42,369 bases of DNA from contig JAFYGE010000058.1 of assembly GCA_017543335.1 (NCBI GenBank), positions 1-42,369 on the forward strand. Reading direction: 5' to 3'. A program made the position numbers and the translations under genes. Positions 25,844-31,901 of this stretch are shown one piece after another. The first letter of the stretch is position 1, and each line of letters opens with the position of its first letter. Under the pieces are notes generated by a model that made no database searches, was not told where the DNA came from, and saw only the letters and a program-made list of their open reading frames with translations. Source of the DNA: Ruminococcus sp. Its GTDB lineage: Bacteria > Bacillota > Clostridia > Oscillospirales > Ruminococcaceae.

Positions 25844-26205
25844 AAACCGGCGAAGCCGGGCAATAACGGGATTCCAAAGGGTTCCCAACCCTTTGGCGGA
25901 GAGGTGTACGAGGGGAGGCAGAGCCTCCCCTAAAAAGTAGTAAAAACAGCGTAGCGAGTTTTTACGGACCGTCTGCATTGCTTCCCTCGGCTTGACCGAC
26001 AAAAAAAGGCGAACCTGTAATATGGTTCGCCTTTAATTATTATGCCAGTCAAGCTGGGGCAAGTGCTGCGAGCCGTCCGCCCAGCGTAGCTTTGCTCGCT
26101 GGACTGCTTCTCAGGAAGGGCTCTGCCCTTCCTCGCACACCTTCCCGCTCAAGGGTTGAAAACCCTTGAGAATCCCGTTATTGCCCGGCTTCGCCGGTTT
26201 TTTTA
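25844..26205. repeat. Palindromic modular intergenic element 1
   Basis: A 360-bp non-coding element with a perfect 31-bp terminal inverted repeat (25844-25874 and 26170-26200). Its two arms are divergent inverted copies of each other around a central hairpin at about 26006-26034 (GGCGAACC/GGTTCGCC). Each arm has ordered hairpins: a terminal CCGGC-TTC-GCCGG stem, an AAGGGTT/AACCCTT stem, a GAGGC/GCCTC stem and an AGCG stem. Both outer ends read outward as terminators; the right one has a long T run (26198-26204) that would stop the ABC operon. The left arm is nearly identical, inverted, to 30520-30716. I see no ORF with a ribosome site inside. Confidence 0.9.
26185..26205 (+). terminator. Outward terminator at the right end of element 1
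   Basis: CCGGC-TTC-GCCGG stem-loop (26185-26197) followed by TTTTTTT. It serves rightward transcripts from the ABC exporter operon. Confidence 0.75.
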
Positions 26206-26228
26206 TTATTTTATTATTACCGCAAATT

Positions 26229-26270
26229 GGTGCAGGGTGGTTTCACCCTGCTGCCGACTTCGTCGGTTTT
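26229..26270 (+). repeat. Truncated remnant of the modular intergenic element
   Basis: GGTGCAGGGTGGTTTCACCC at 26229-26248, then a CCGAC-TTC-GTCGG hairpin and a T run. The same pair of hairpins, in the same order, closes element 2 (inverted, about 30281-30316). The terminal stem has a compensatory G-C to A-T change relative to element 1. It can act as a second terminator. Confidence 0.7.
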
Positions 26271-26345
26271 TGTTCCATTATTGTCAATATTACCGATTAT
26301 AATGCACCTGTTTTGTGCATATTTGCCTATCTTTTTGAAAAAATA

Positions 26346-26374
26346 TAGACAAATAAATAAAAATCGGTTATAAT
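26346..26374 (+). promoter_or_regulatory. Promoter of the rsmD-coaD operon
   Basis: TAGACA at 26346-26351, 17-base spacer, TATAAT at 26369-26374. Confidence 0.75.
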
Positions 26375-26426
26375 TATTTTTATATACCGGAAGCTTTATA
26401 TAGCTTCATACAGGAGTACATTTTAA

Positions 26427-26981
26427 ATGAGAGTAATTACAGGCATTGCAAGAGGACGCAGACTCGTTGCTCCGGAAGGACTTGACGTGCGTCCAACTAC
26501 AGATAAAGTTAAAGAAGGCATCTTTTCTGCCATCCAGTTCCAGATACAGGACGCTTATGTCCTCGACCTCTTTGCCGGCAGCGGTCAGATGGGTATCGAA
26601 GCCCTCAGCCGTGGTGCTAAAAGAGCCGTTTTCGTCGACAATTCCCAGCGTTCTATAAAATGCGTGAACGAGAATCTCCGCAATACTAAACTCGAACGTC
26701 AGGCAGAAGTTATAAACCGTGACAGCTATGATTTTATCAAGCTCACACGACTTGCATTCGATATAATAATCCTTGACCCACCTTACCGCCACGACCATAT
26801 CGCTACACTGCTCCCTATCGCAGCTAAAAAGGTCAGCGAGGGAGGATGCATAATATGCGAATACGAGGCGGAAGCTCAGGAGCCAACTGCTCCGGAAGGT
26901 CTTACCCTCAGAAAAACTTACCGCTACGGAAAAATAAACGTCACCATTTTCGACAGACCCGAAAGTGAGGCTGAGGAATAA
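26427..26981 (+). CDS. rsmD: 16S rRNA (guanine966-N2)-methyltransferase RsmD
   Basis: This 184-residue S-adenosylmethionine enzyme methylates G966 of 16S rRNA in the assembled small subunit. It shows the RsmD opening MRVITGIARGRRL, then RPTTDKVKEGIFS, the SAM-binding DLFAGSGQMGIEALSRGA (about 47-64) and the catalytic ILDPPY typical of N2-guanine methyltransferases. Length is typical. The start has GGAG about 12 bases upstream. Its stop overlaps the coaD start by one base; rsmD-coaD is a common conserved pair in Firmicutes. Confidence 0.95.
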   Translation: MRVITGIARGRRLVAPEGLDVRPTTDKVKEGIFSAIQFQIQDAYVLDLFAGSGQMGIEALSRGAKRAVFVDNSQRSIKCVNENLRNTKLERQAEVINRDSYDFIKLTRLAFDIIILDPPYRHDHIATLLPIAAKKVSEGGCIICEYEAEAQEPTAPEGLTLRKTYRYGKINVTIFDRPESEAEE

Positions 26982-27472
26982 TGAGAAGGATCGCTGTCTG
27001 CCCGGGAAGTTTCGATCCCGTGACCCTCGGGCATCTGGATATAATCACCAGAGCTTCTAAGCTCTTCGATAAAGTTATAGTTCTGATTTCACGAAATGCC
27101 GGCAAAAGTCAGCCGAGTTTCACCGCTACCGAGCGTATGCTCATGATCGAGACTGTTACCCGTGACCTCGATAACGTCGTGATCGATATACTCGACGGTC
27201 TTCTTGCAGACTACGTCCGCACTGTCGGTGCGATCGCCATTGTAAAGGGACTTCGTGCGGTTAGTGACTTTGAATATGAGTTCCAGATGGCTCTTGCTAA
27301 TAAGAAACTTTATGCCGGTGCGGAAACTGTATTCCTGACTACCGCCGCTGAGAATATGTACCTCAGTTCAAGCGTGGTCAAGCAGATAGCATATTTTGGC
27401 GGAGATATAAGCCATTTTGTCCCCGAAGCGATACTTGATGATATAAAACAAAGATTAGTTAAAGAGAGGTAA
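26981..27472 (+). CDS. coaD: Phosphopantetheine adenylyltransferase CoaD
   Basis: The 163-residue enzyme makes dephospho-CoA from 4'-phosphopantetheine and ATP, the penultimate step of coenzyme A synthesis. It has the nucleotidyltransferase motif GSFDPVTLGHLDII near the start (the HxGH equivalent is TLGH), then NAGKSQPSFTATERMLMI, KGLRAVSDFEYEFQMALANK, and the C-terminal YLSSSVVKQIAYFGGDISHFVP. All match bacterial CoaD, and the length is normal. It is translationally coupled to rsmD. Confidence 0.97.
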   Translation: MRRIAVCPGSFDPVTLGHLDIITRASKLFDKVIVLISRNAGKSQPSFTATERMLMIETVTRDLDNVVIDILDGLLADYVRTVGAIAIVKGLRAVSDFEYEFQMALANKKLYAGAETVFLTTAAENMYLSSSVVKQIAYFGGDISHFVPEAILDDIKQRLVKER

Positions 27473-27478
27473 AATGCT

Positions 27479-28000
27479 ATGAGTATTGATGAGATCTTAG
27501 AAGAAATGGACGAGCTTCTTGATAAAGCGTCCTCTATGCCATTTGTTGCACATAAAAAGGTTATCGACGGAGAGCGTATGCGTGAACTTATCAACGACGT
27601 AAGACTCAATATGCCTCACGAGCTCAAAGAAGCTAAAAAGATCGAGTTCGACTGCCAGCGTATCCTCAATGAGGCTAAGCTCAACGCTGAGGGTATAATC
27701 CGCAAAGCTGAAGAAAGAGCTGCTCAGATAGTTTCCCGTGAAGCTATCGTTACAGAGGCTAAGAAAAAGGCTGTGGATATGCTCACAAAGGCTCAGGCTG
27801 CCGCAAAGAACCTCCAGCAGAACGCTACTGCTTCTGTTACAAAGATGCTCAACGATACAGAGAATTACTACGCTCGCAATCTCCAGAGCATAAAGGCTGT
27901 AAAGAGTAAGATAACTGCTCAGACAAGCGGTTCAACTCCTGCAAGCCGTGCTATGATGAGCAATAACAACCTTATGAATAATAAAAACAATATCGGTTGA
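27479..28000 (+). CDS. Coiled-coil protein resembling ATP synthase subunit b or DivIVA, function unknown
   Basis: The 173-residue protein is Ala/Lys/Glu-rich and mostly helical, with a long coiled coil from about residue 50 to 140 (LKEAKKIEFDCQRILNEAKL, then AEERAAQIVSREAIVTEAKK). It has no membrane helix. The tail is Asn/Met-rich and low complexity. It resembles the cytoplasmic part of F-type ATP synthase b or the coiled coil of DivIVA, likely through composition rather than descent. It lies six bases after coaD, and similar small proteins follow coaD in related clostridia. Function is unknown. Confidence 0.75.
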   Translation: MSIDEILEEMDELLDKASSMPFVAHKKVIDGERMRELINDVRLNMPHELKEAKKIEFDCQRILNEAKLNAEGIIRKAEERAAQIVSREAIVTEAKKKAVDMLTKAQAAAKNLQQNATASVTKMLNDTENYYARNLQSIKAVKSKITAQTSGSTPASRAMMSNNNLMNNKNNIG

Positions 28001-28060
28001 TAACAGCTGATAAAGAAACAGCCCGAAAGCATATGAGCGATGCTGATATAGAAGTTTTAT

Positions 28061-28099
28061 GCCATAGTATTTCTGATATGTGGTCAGAAGTACTATGGC
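28061..28099. terminator. Near-perfect 16-bp inverted repeat after the coiled-coil gene
   Basis: 16-base arms at 28061-28076 and 28084-28099 pair with one mismatch around a 7-base loop. The following GTTTCTATT is only weakly T-rich. It ends a few bases before the -35 of the next promoter. It may be a terminator of the rsmD operon or a protein-binding palindrome for the acetyltransferase gene. Confidence 0.5.
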
Positions 28100-28106
28100 G
28101 TTTCTA

Positions 28107-28135
28107 TTGACAACGCAGCGATGTTATGCTATAAT
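28107..28135 (+). promoter_or_regulatory. Promoter of the acetyltransferase gene
   Basis: TTGACA at 28107-28112, 17-base spacer, TATAAT at 28130-28135 with extended -10 TGC. This is a full consensus promoter. Confidence 0.85.
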
Positions 28136-28175
28136 TGTTGCTAACATAAATCGGAATTTATGGAGAGTCACCGTT

Positions 28176-28601
28176 ATGATTAGAGAATTTCAAAGGGATG
28201 ATATAAATAAAGTTGCAGATATATGGTTGGATACAAATATAAAGGCACATAATTTTATCCCCGCCGAATACTGGAAAAGCAATTTCAAATCAGTAAAAGA
28301 CGCGTTGTTACTAGCAGAGGTTTATGTGTATGAGTATGATACAGAAATACAGGGTTTTATAGGGCTAAATGATGAATATGTTGAGGGCATTTTTGTTTCT
28401 GGTGAAATGCAATCGCAGGGTATAGGTAAAAAACTGCTGAATTATGTAAAGGATAAAAGGAATAAGTTGCACTTGAACGTATACCAAAAGAACGCACGGG
28501 CAATATCTTTTTATAAGAGAGAAGGATTTGAGATTCAGCATAGTGGCTTAGATGAGGCTACCGGAGAAAAAGATTATGTAATGACATGGCAACACAAATA
28601 G
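28176..28601 (+). CDS. GNAT-family N-acetyltransferase (YjaB-like)
   Basis: The 141-residue protein has the GNAT order: N-terminal MIREFQRDDINKVADIW, a beta-strand core EIQGFIGLND, the acetyl-CoA motif FVSGEMQSQGIGKKLLNYVK (Q/RxxGxG/A), and C-terminal LNVYQKNARAISFYKREGFE. This pattern is typical of YjaB/YiaC-type enzymes acting on small molecules or protein N-termini; the substrate is unknown. The start is ATG 28176 with GGAGAG upstream; the longer in-frame reading from 28080 runs through the promoter. It has its own consensus promoter and terminator, and its AT-rich codons differ from the genes to its left, so lateral acquisition is possible. Confidence 0.9.
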   Translation: MIREFQRDDINKVADIWLDTNIKAHNFIPAEYWKSNFKSVKDALLLAEVYVYEYDTEIQGFIGLNDEYVEGIFVSGEMQSQGIGKKLLNYVKDKRNKLHLNVYQKNARAISFYKREGFEIQHSGLDEATGEKDYVMTWQHK

Positions 28602-28638
28602 AAATTCTGATTTATCTTAGCAACATAAATAAACACAA

Positions 28639-28670
28639 TGCCCCGAAGCGTATTGAAACGCTTCGGGGCA
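28639..28670. terminator. Bidirectional terminator between convergent genes
   Basis: 13-bp perfect stem (28639-28651 with 28658-28670) and a 6-base loop. The leftward reading has the better T-rich tail. It serves the acetyltransferase gene and the leftward membrane protein gene. Confidence 0.8.
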
Positions 28671-28714
28671 AAACTTCTATATTGGTATCCGCATTAAGCT
28701 TTCGGGCTTTTTTG

Positions 28715-29023
28715 TCAGAACTTAGAATCAAGCGATACACACATAAAGAGATATACCGCTGCGATGATCAGTGAACATACTGCACTTGCTGCAAATCCGG
28801 ATGTAACCATTGATACTGTATAAATAACAAGGATTATTGATGCAAGTTTCTTACAAAGGGCGTAATCGCCTTTGAATCCGGAATATGCCATTACCAGTGA
28901 AAATAACGTACTAGCTATAGTGAAGAAAGCTCCTATACTAAAGCCATCTTTCAGTGAGCTAAGTATCGAAAGAACTGCAAATACAAGGATAAGAATGTTC
29001 CATACTTTGAATGCTGTTTTCAT
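28715..29023 (-). CDS. Small multi-pass membrane protein, unknown function
   Basis: The 102-residue protein is almost entirely hydrophobic, with about four membrane helices (VWNILILVFAVLSIL; FFTIASTLFSLVMAYSG; LASIILVIYTVSMVTSG; CSLIIAAVYLFMCV) joined by short loops. It has no motif I recognise. The AGGAG ribosome site is about eight bases before ATG 29023. It lies 38 bases after prfB on the same strand with no promoter evident, so it may be carried on the prfB transcript. Confidence 0.75.
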   Translation of the reverse strand: MKTAFKVWNILILVFAVLSILSSLKDGFSIGAFFTIASTLFSLVMAYSGFKGDYALCKKLASIILVIYTVSMVTSGFAASAVCSLIIAAVYLFMCVSLDSKF

Positions 29024-29060
29024 TTTTTTCTCCTATATCATAAATTTATTTTATCAGAGA

Positions 29061-30179
29061 TCACTTCTGGAGAGTTCCGTGTGAAAGTGATTTCAGATAA
29101 GCGTTGATAAAGCCATCGATGTCGCCGTCCATAACAGCCTGAATGTTACCGTTTTCAAAGCCGGTGCGATGGTCTTTAGCGAGAGTGTAAGGCATAAATA
29201 CATATGACCTGATCTGCGAACCCCATGCGATCTGGTTCTGTACGCCCTTTATGTCCTCTATCTTTTCGAGGTGCTCTCTCTCCTTTATCTCAATGAGTTT
29301 TGAGCGGAGCATCTTCATAGCGTAGTCCTTGTTCTGGTACTGGCTTCGCTGAGTCTGACAAGAAACAACGATTCCTGTAGGCTTATGGATAAGACGTACA
29401 GCAGAGCTGGTCTTGTTTACCTTCTGACCGCCTGCACCGCTTGAACGGTAAACTTCCATTTCAATATCCTCAGGACGGATATCAACTTCGATAGAATCAT
29501 CGATTTCCGGCATAACTTCAAGAGCCGCAAAGGAAGTATGTCTTCTTCCGGAAGCGTCAAACGGAGATATACGCACAAGGCGGTGAACTCCGGATTCTGA
29601 TTTCATATAGCCGTAAGCGTTATCGCCCTCGATGAGTATTGAAGCGGACTTCATACCTGCGTCGTCGCCGTCGAGGTAATCAAGGAGAGTGACCTTGTAC
29701 TTATGACGCTCAGCCCAGTGATTGTACATTCTATAGAGCATTTCTGCCCAGTCCTGAGCCTCTGTACCGCCTGCACCGGCATGGAAAGTGAGGATAGCGT
29801 TAGAGCTGTCGTACTCACCGGTGAGGAGTGTAGAGAGCTTTTCGTCTTCAAGCTTTCTCTTGAAGCTCTCTGCTTCCTGAGTTATTTCGTCAACGGAGCT
29901 GTCGTCATCCTCCTCGATAGAGAGTTCTATGAGGGTGATGAGGTCTTCGAGGGACTCGTTGAGTTTATTGTATTTTTCGATTTTCTTTTCGAGAGTTTTC
30001 TGCTCTTTGAGGACTTTCTGAGAATTTTCGAGGTCGTCCCAGAAGCCTTCTTTAGCAGTTTCTTCTGCGAGTTCAGCAACTCTTTCTTTAGCAGCTTTTA
30101 TATTCAGAACGTCGGCAAGCTCGGTCATTTCCTTGCGATAGCCGGTCATTTCGACTCTGAAGTCGTCTAAAATGATCAT
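29061..30179 (-). CDS. prfB: Peptide chain release factor 2 (no programmed frameshift)
   Basis: The 372-residue factor reads UAA/UGA stop codons and releases the peptide. The UGA-specific SPF tripeptide is at about 205-207 (VRISPFDAS) and the catalytic GGQ at about 250-252 (SSGAGGQKVNK). Length is normal. Most bacteria interrupt prfB near codon 25 with a UGA and a +1 shift that gives autoregulation; here the frame is continuous through ELADVLNIKAAKERV with no such signal. The start is ATG 30179 with AAAGGAT upstream; the reading frame extends to 30311 but that part crosses the promoter. Confidence 0.96.
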   Translation of the reverse strand: MIILDDFRVEMTGYRKEMTELADVLNIKAAKERVAELAEETAKEGFWDDLENSQKVLKEQKTLEKKIEKYNKLNESLEDLITLIELSIEEDDDSSVDEITQEAESFKRKLEDEKLSTLLTGEYDSSNAILTFHAGAGGTEAQDWAEMLYRMYNHWAERHKYKVTLLDYLDGDDAGMKSASILIEGDNAYGYMKSESGVHRLVRISPFDASGRRHTSFAALEVMPEIDDSIEVDIRPEDIEMEVYRSSGAGGQKVNKTSSAVRLIHKPTGIVVSCQTQRSQYQNKDYAMKMLRSKLIEIKEREHLEKIEDIKGVQNQIAWGSQIRSYVFMPYTLAKDHRTGFENGNIQAVMDGDIDGFINAYLKSLSHGTLQK

Positions 30180-30213
30180 ATGTCCATATCCTTTCATAGC
30201 GTTATACGAATAT

Positions 30214-30242
30214 ATTATAGCATATTTTTTCAGATACTGCAA
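30214..30242 (-). promoter_or_regulatory. Probable promoter of prfB
   Basis: Minus strand TTGCAG at 30237-30242, 17-base spacer, TATAAT at 30214-30219 with extended -10 TGC. Confidence 0.65.
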
Positions 30243-30274
30243 TAGAATGAGAAAAATTAAAATAAAAAACAAAT

Positions 30275-30720
30275 AAAAAACCGGCGAAGCCGGACAGCAG
30301 GGTGAACCCACCCTGCACCCATTTCACGCTTCGCTCGTAAACTCGCTTACTCTCTGCGAGACTTTTACTCTGCTTTCGCATACATCAGTAATGCGTAAAG
30401 GTAATTACCGGATACGGACTTATCTTCGTATGCGAAAGCAGACTTCCCTACTCGTACAGAGTAACGAGCAAAGCGAGTGAGAGCGTGAGACGGGTGCAGC
30501 GTCACGCTGCCGGCTTGAATGGCATAATAATTAAAGGCGAACCATATTACAGGTTCGCCTTTTTTGTCGGTCAAGCCGAGGCAAGCAATGCGGACGGTTC
30601 GTAAAAACTCGCTACGCTGTTTTTACTGCTCTTTAGGGGAGGCTCTGCCTCCCCTCGTACACCTCTCCGCCAAAGGGTTGGGAACCCTTTGGAATCCCGT
30701 TATGCCCGCCTTCGGCGTTT
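30275..30720. repeat. Modular intergenic element 2 (composite of modules A and B)
   Basis: A 445-bp non-coding composite between two leftward genes. Module A (about 30520-30716) is an inverted, nearly identical copy of the left arm of element 1; by eye I count about six substitutions and two one-base gaps. The other arm is module B (30296-30510), which matches 37877-38091 in inverse orientation, ungapped, with eight mismatches in 215 bases. The outer ends are CCGGC-TTC-GCCGG (30281-30293) with an outward T run and CGCC-TTC-GGCG (about 30706-30716) with an outward T run. Inside B are a 15-bp inverted repeat (30369-30383 and 30428-30442) and the palindrome GGTAATTACC (30400-30409). Confidence 0.9.
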
Positions 30721-30735
30721 TTATTTTTCTTTTAT

Positions 30736-31824
30736 TTATTTTTCCGGACTTTCGTTAACTGTCTGAGTTATATCAGGAGCTTCACCCTGCTGCTCCGGAG
30801 CCGGAACTATCATCTTAGCATTCGGGTCATATTTCAGAATAAGCTCCTTGATCTTATCATCAAGTGTGAGATTATAAGTAAGTTTAAGAGCCTGAAGAGC
30901 ATTAGGTATATCCTTACGAGCAAGGAACACAGAAGCAAGCTGTCCGGCTACGTTTACAACGTCATTATCAGGACCAAATGTAATATCGTACTTTTCCATA
31001 GTTTCCATTATCTTTTCCTTACCCGGATAAGATACAGGCTTGCCTGTAACGTCAGCGATATGCTGAAGCTCACGAGGAATAGCAGGATTAGGTGACATCA
31101 TAGCACTTGCACTGTAGAAAGCGACAGCATCATCAAATTCATTGAAAGCTGTGAGGATATATCCCACATTTGCGTAGCATCTTGCGATAGCTATAGGAGA
31201 TGAAGCTACCTTCATAGTCTCTCTTGTAATTTCCAGCAAGCGTGACTTGTTGTGGAGTATCTTATAGACTTCAGCAAGTTCAAATTTAGGTGAAACGTCG
31301 ATCGGGTTGTACTCCTGAGCTTTTTCGAGTATCGGAATAGCGTCCAGAGGAGAGCCTGTCTCAGTGAGTATATAGGCGTAAACTGTAATAAATTTACAGA
31401 AATCGAAAGGAGTACGGTTCAGAGCTTTCTCCGGCTTATAGAGGAAGTGGTACATATTGTCCTCGAAAGGGTTGCGGAGCGAAACGAACTTTGATTTTTC
31501 AGTCTCCTTGAATTCCAGAATGATCTTTTTATAGAGCTTTTCAGCGAGAGGTTTAGCTTCTACAGCCTTGCTCTCGTTGAGAAGAGCGTCGATCTCGTCA
31601 TAAATTTCGTCGAGTCTTTTGCCGTCGATATAGGTAAGACACTTAATTTCCTCACGCTGCTCCTCCGGCATATTCTCCATGAGAAGAGCACCGGCAGCAT
31701 TCACACCTTCCTGATCGCCGTTTTTTATGAACTGCTCTACCTCTTTTTTCAGCATAGCCTCATTAGCAGCCTTATCGTCGGTCATTGCAGCTTTCAGTCT
31801 GTTATATATTTCATTATATGCCAT
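30736..31824 (-). CDS. TPR-like helical repeat protein, function unknown
   Basis: The 362-residue cytoplasmic protein is mostly helical. Its middle (about 140-270) has tetratricopeptide-like pairs: SPLDAIPILEKAQEYNPIDV, then SPKFELAEVYKILHN, and CYANVGYILTAFNEFDDAVA. A second possible pair is near 310-340 (IPNALQALKLTYNL). The C-terminus is a Pro/Glu/Gln-rich tail. No signal peptide is seen. It follows the 925-residue protein with a 77-base gap holding a hairpin that lacks a T run, so the two may be co-transcribed and act together as a scaffold. I do not recognise the family. Confidence 0.75.
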   Translation of the reverse strand: MAYNEIYNRLKAAMTDDKAANEAMLKKEVEQFIKNGDQEGVNAAGALLMENMPEEQREEIKCLTYIDGKRLDEIYDEIDALLNESKAVEAKPLAEKLYKKIILEFKETEKSKFVSLRNPFEDNMYHFLYKPEKALNRTPFDFCKFITVYAYILTETGSPLDAIPILEKAQEYNPIDVSPKFELAEVYKILHNKSRLLEITRETMKVASSPIAIARCYANVGYILTAFNEFDDAVAFYSASAMMSPNPAIPRELQHIADVTGKPVSYPGKEKIMETMEKYDITFGPDNDVVNVAGQLASVFLARKDIPNALQALKLTYNLTLDDKIKELILKYDPNAKMIVPAPEQQGEAPDITQTVNESPEK

Positions 31825-31850
31825 GTAATTTTTCCTCGTTTCTCTAAGTT

Positions 31851-31884
31851 AATGCACTGACACCCCGGAGGCTGCCAGTGCATT
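31851..31884 (-). other. Hairpin between the repeat-protein and TPR-like genes
   Basis: 9-bp stem (31851-31859 with 31876-31884) with a GC-rich loop. No T run follows on the minus strand, so it is more likely a processing or attenuating structure than a terminator. Confidence 0.5.
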
Positions 31885-31901
31885 TATTGATTTTCTGTTT
31901 A

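Noticed and set aside
30365-30574. Small frames inside intergenic elements 1, 2 and 3 (also 26166-26348 and 38006-38218)
   Set aside because: They lie in hairpin-rich repeats, are not kept in frame between copies and lack ribosome sites.
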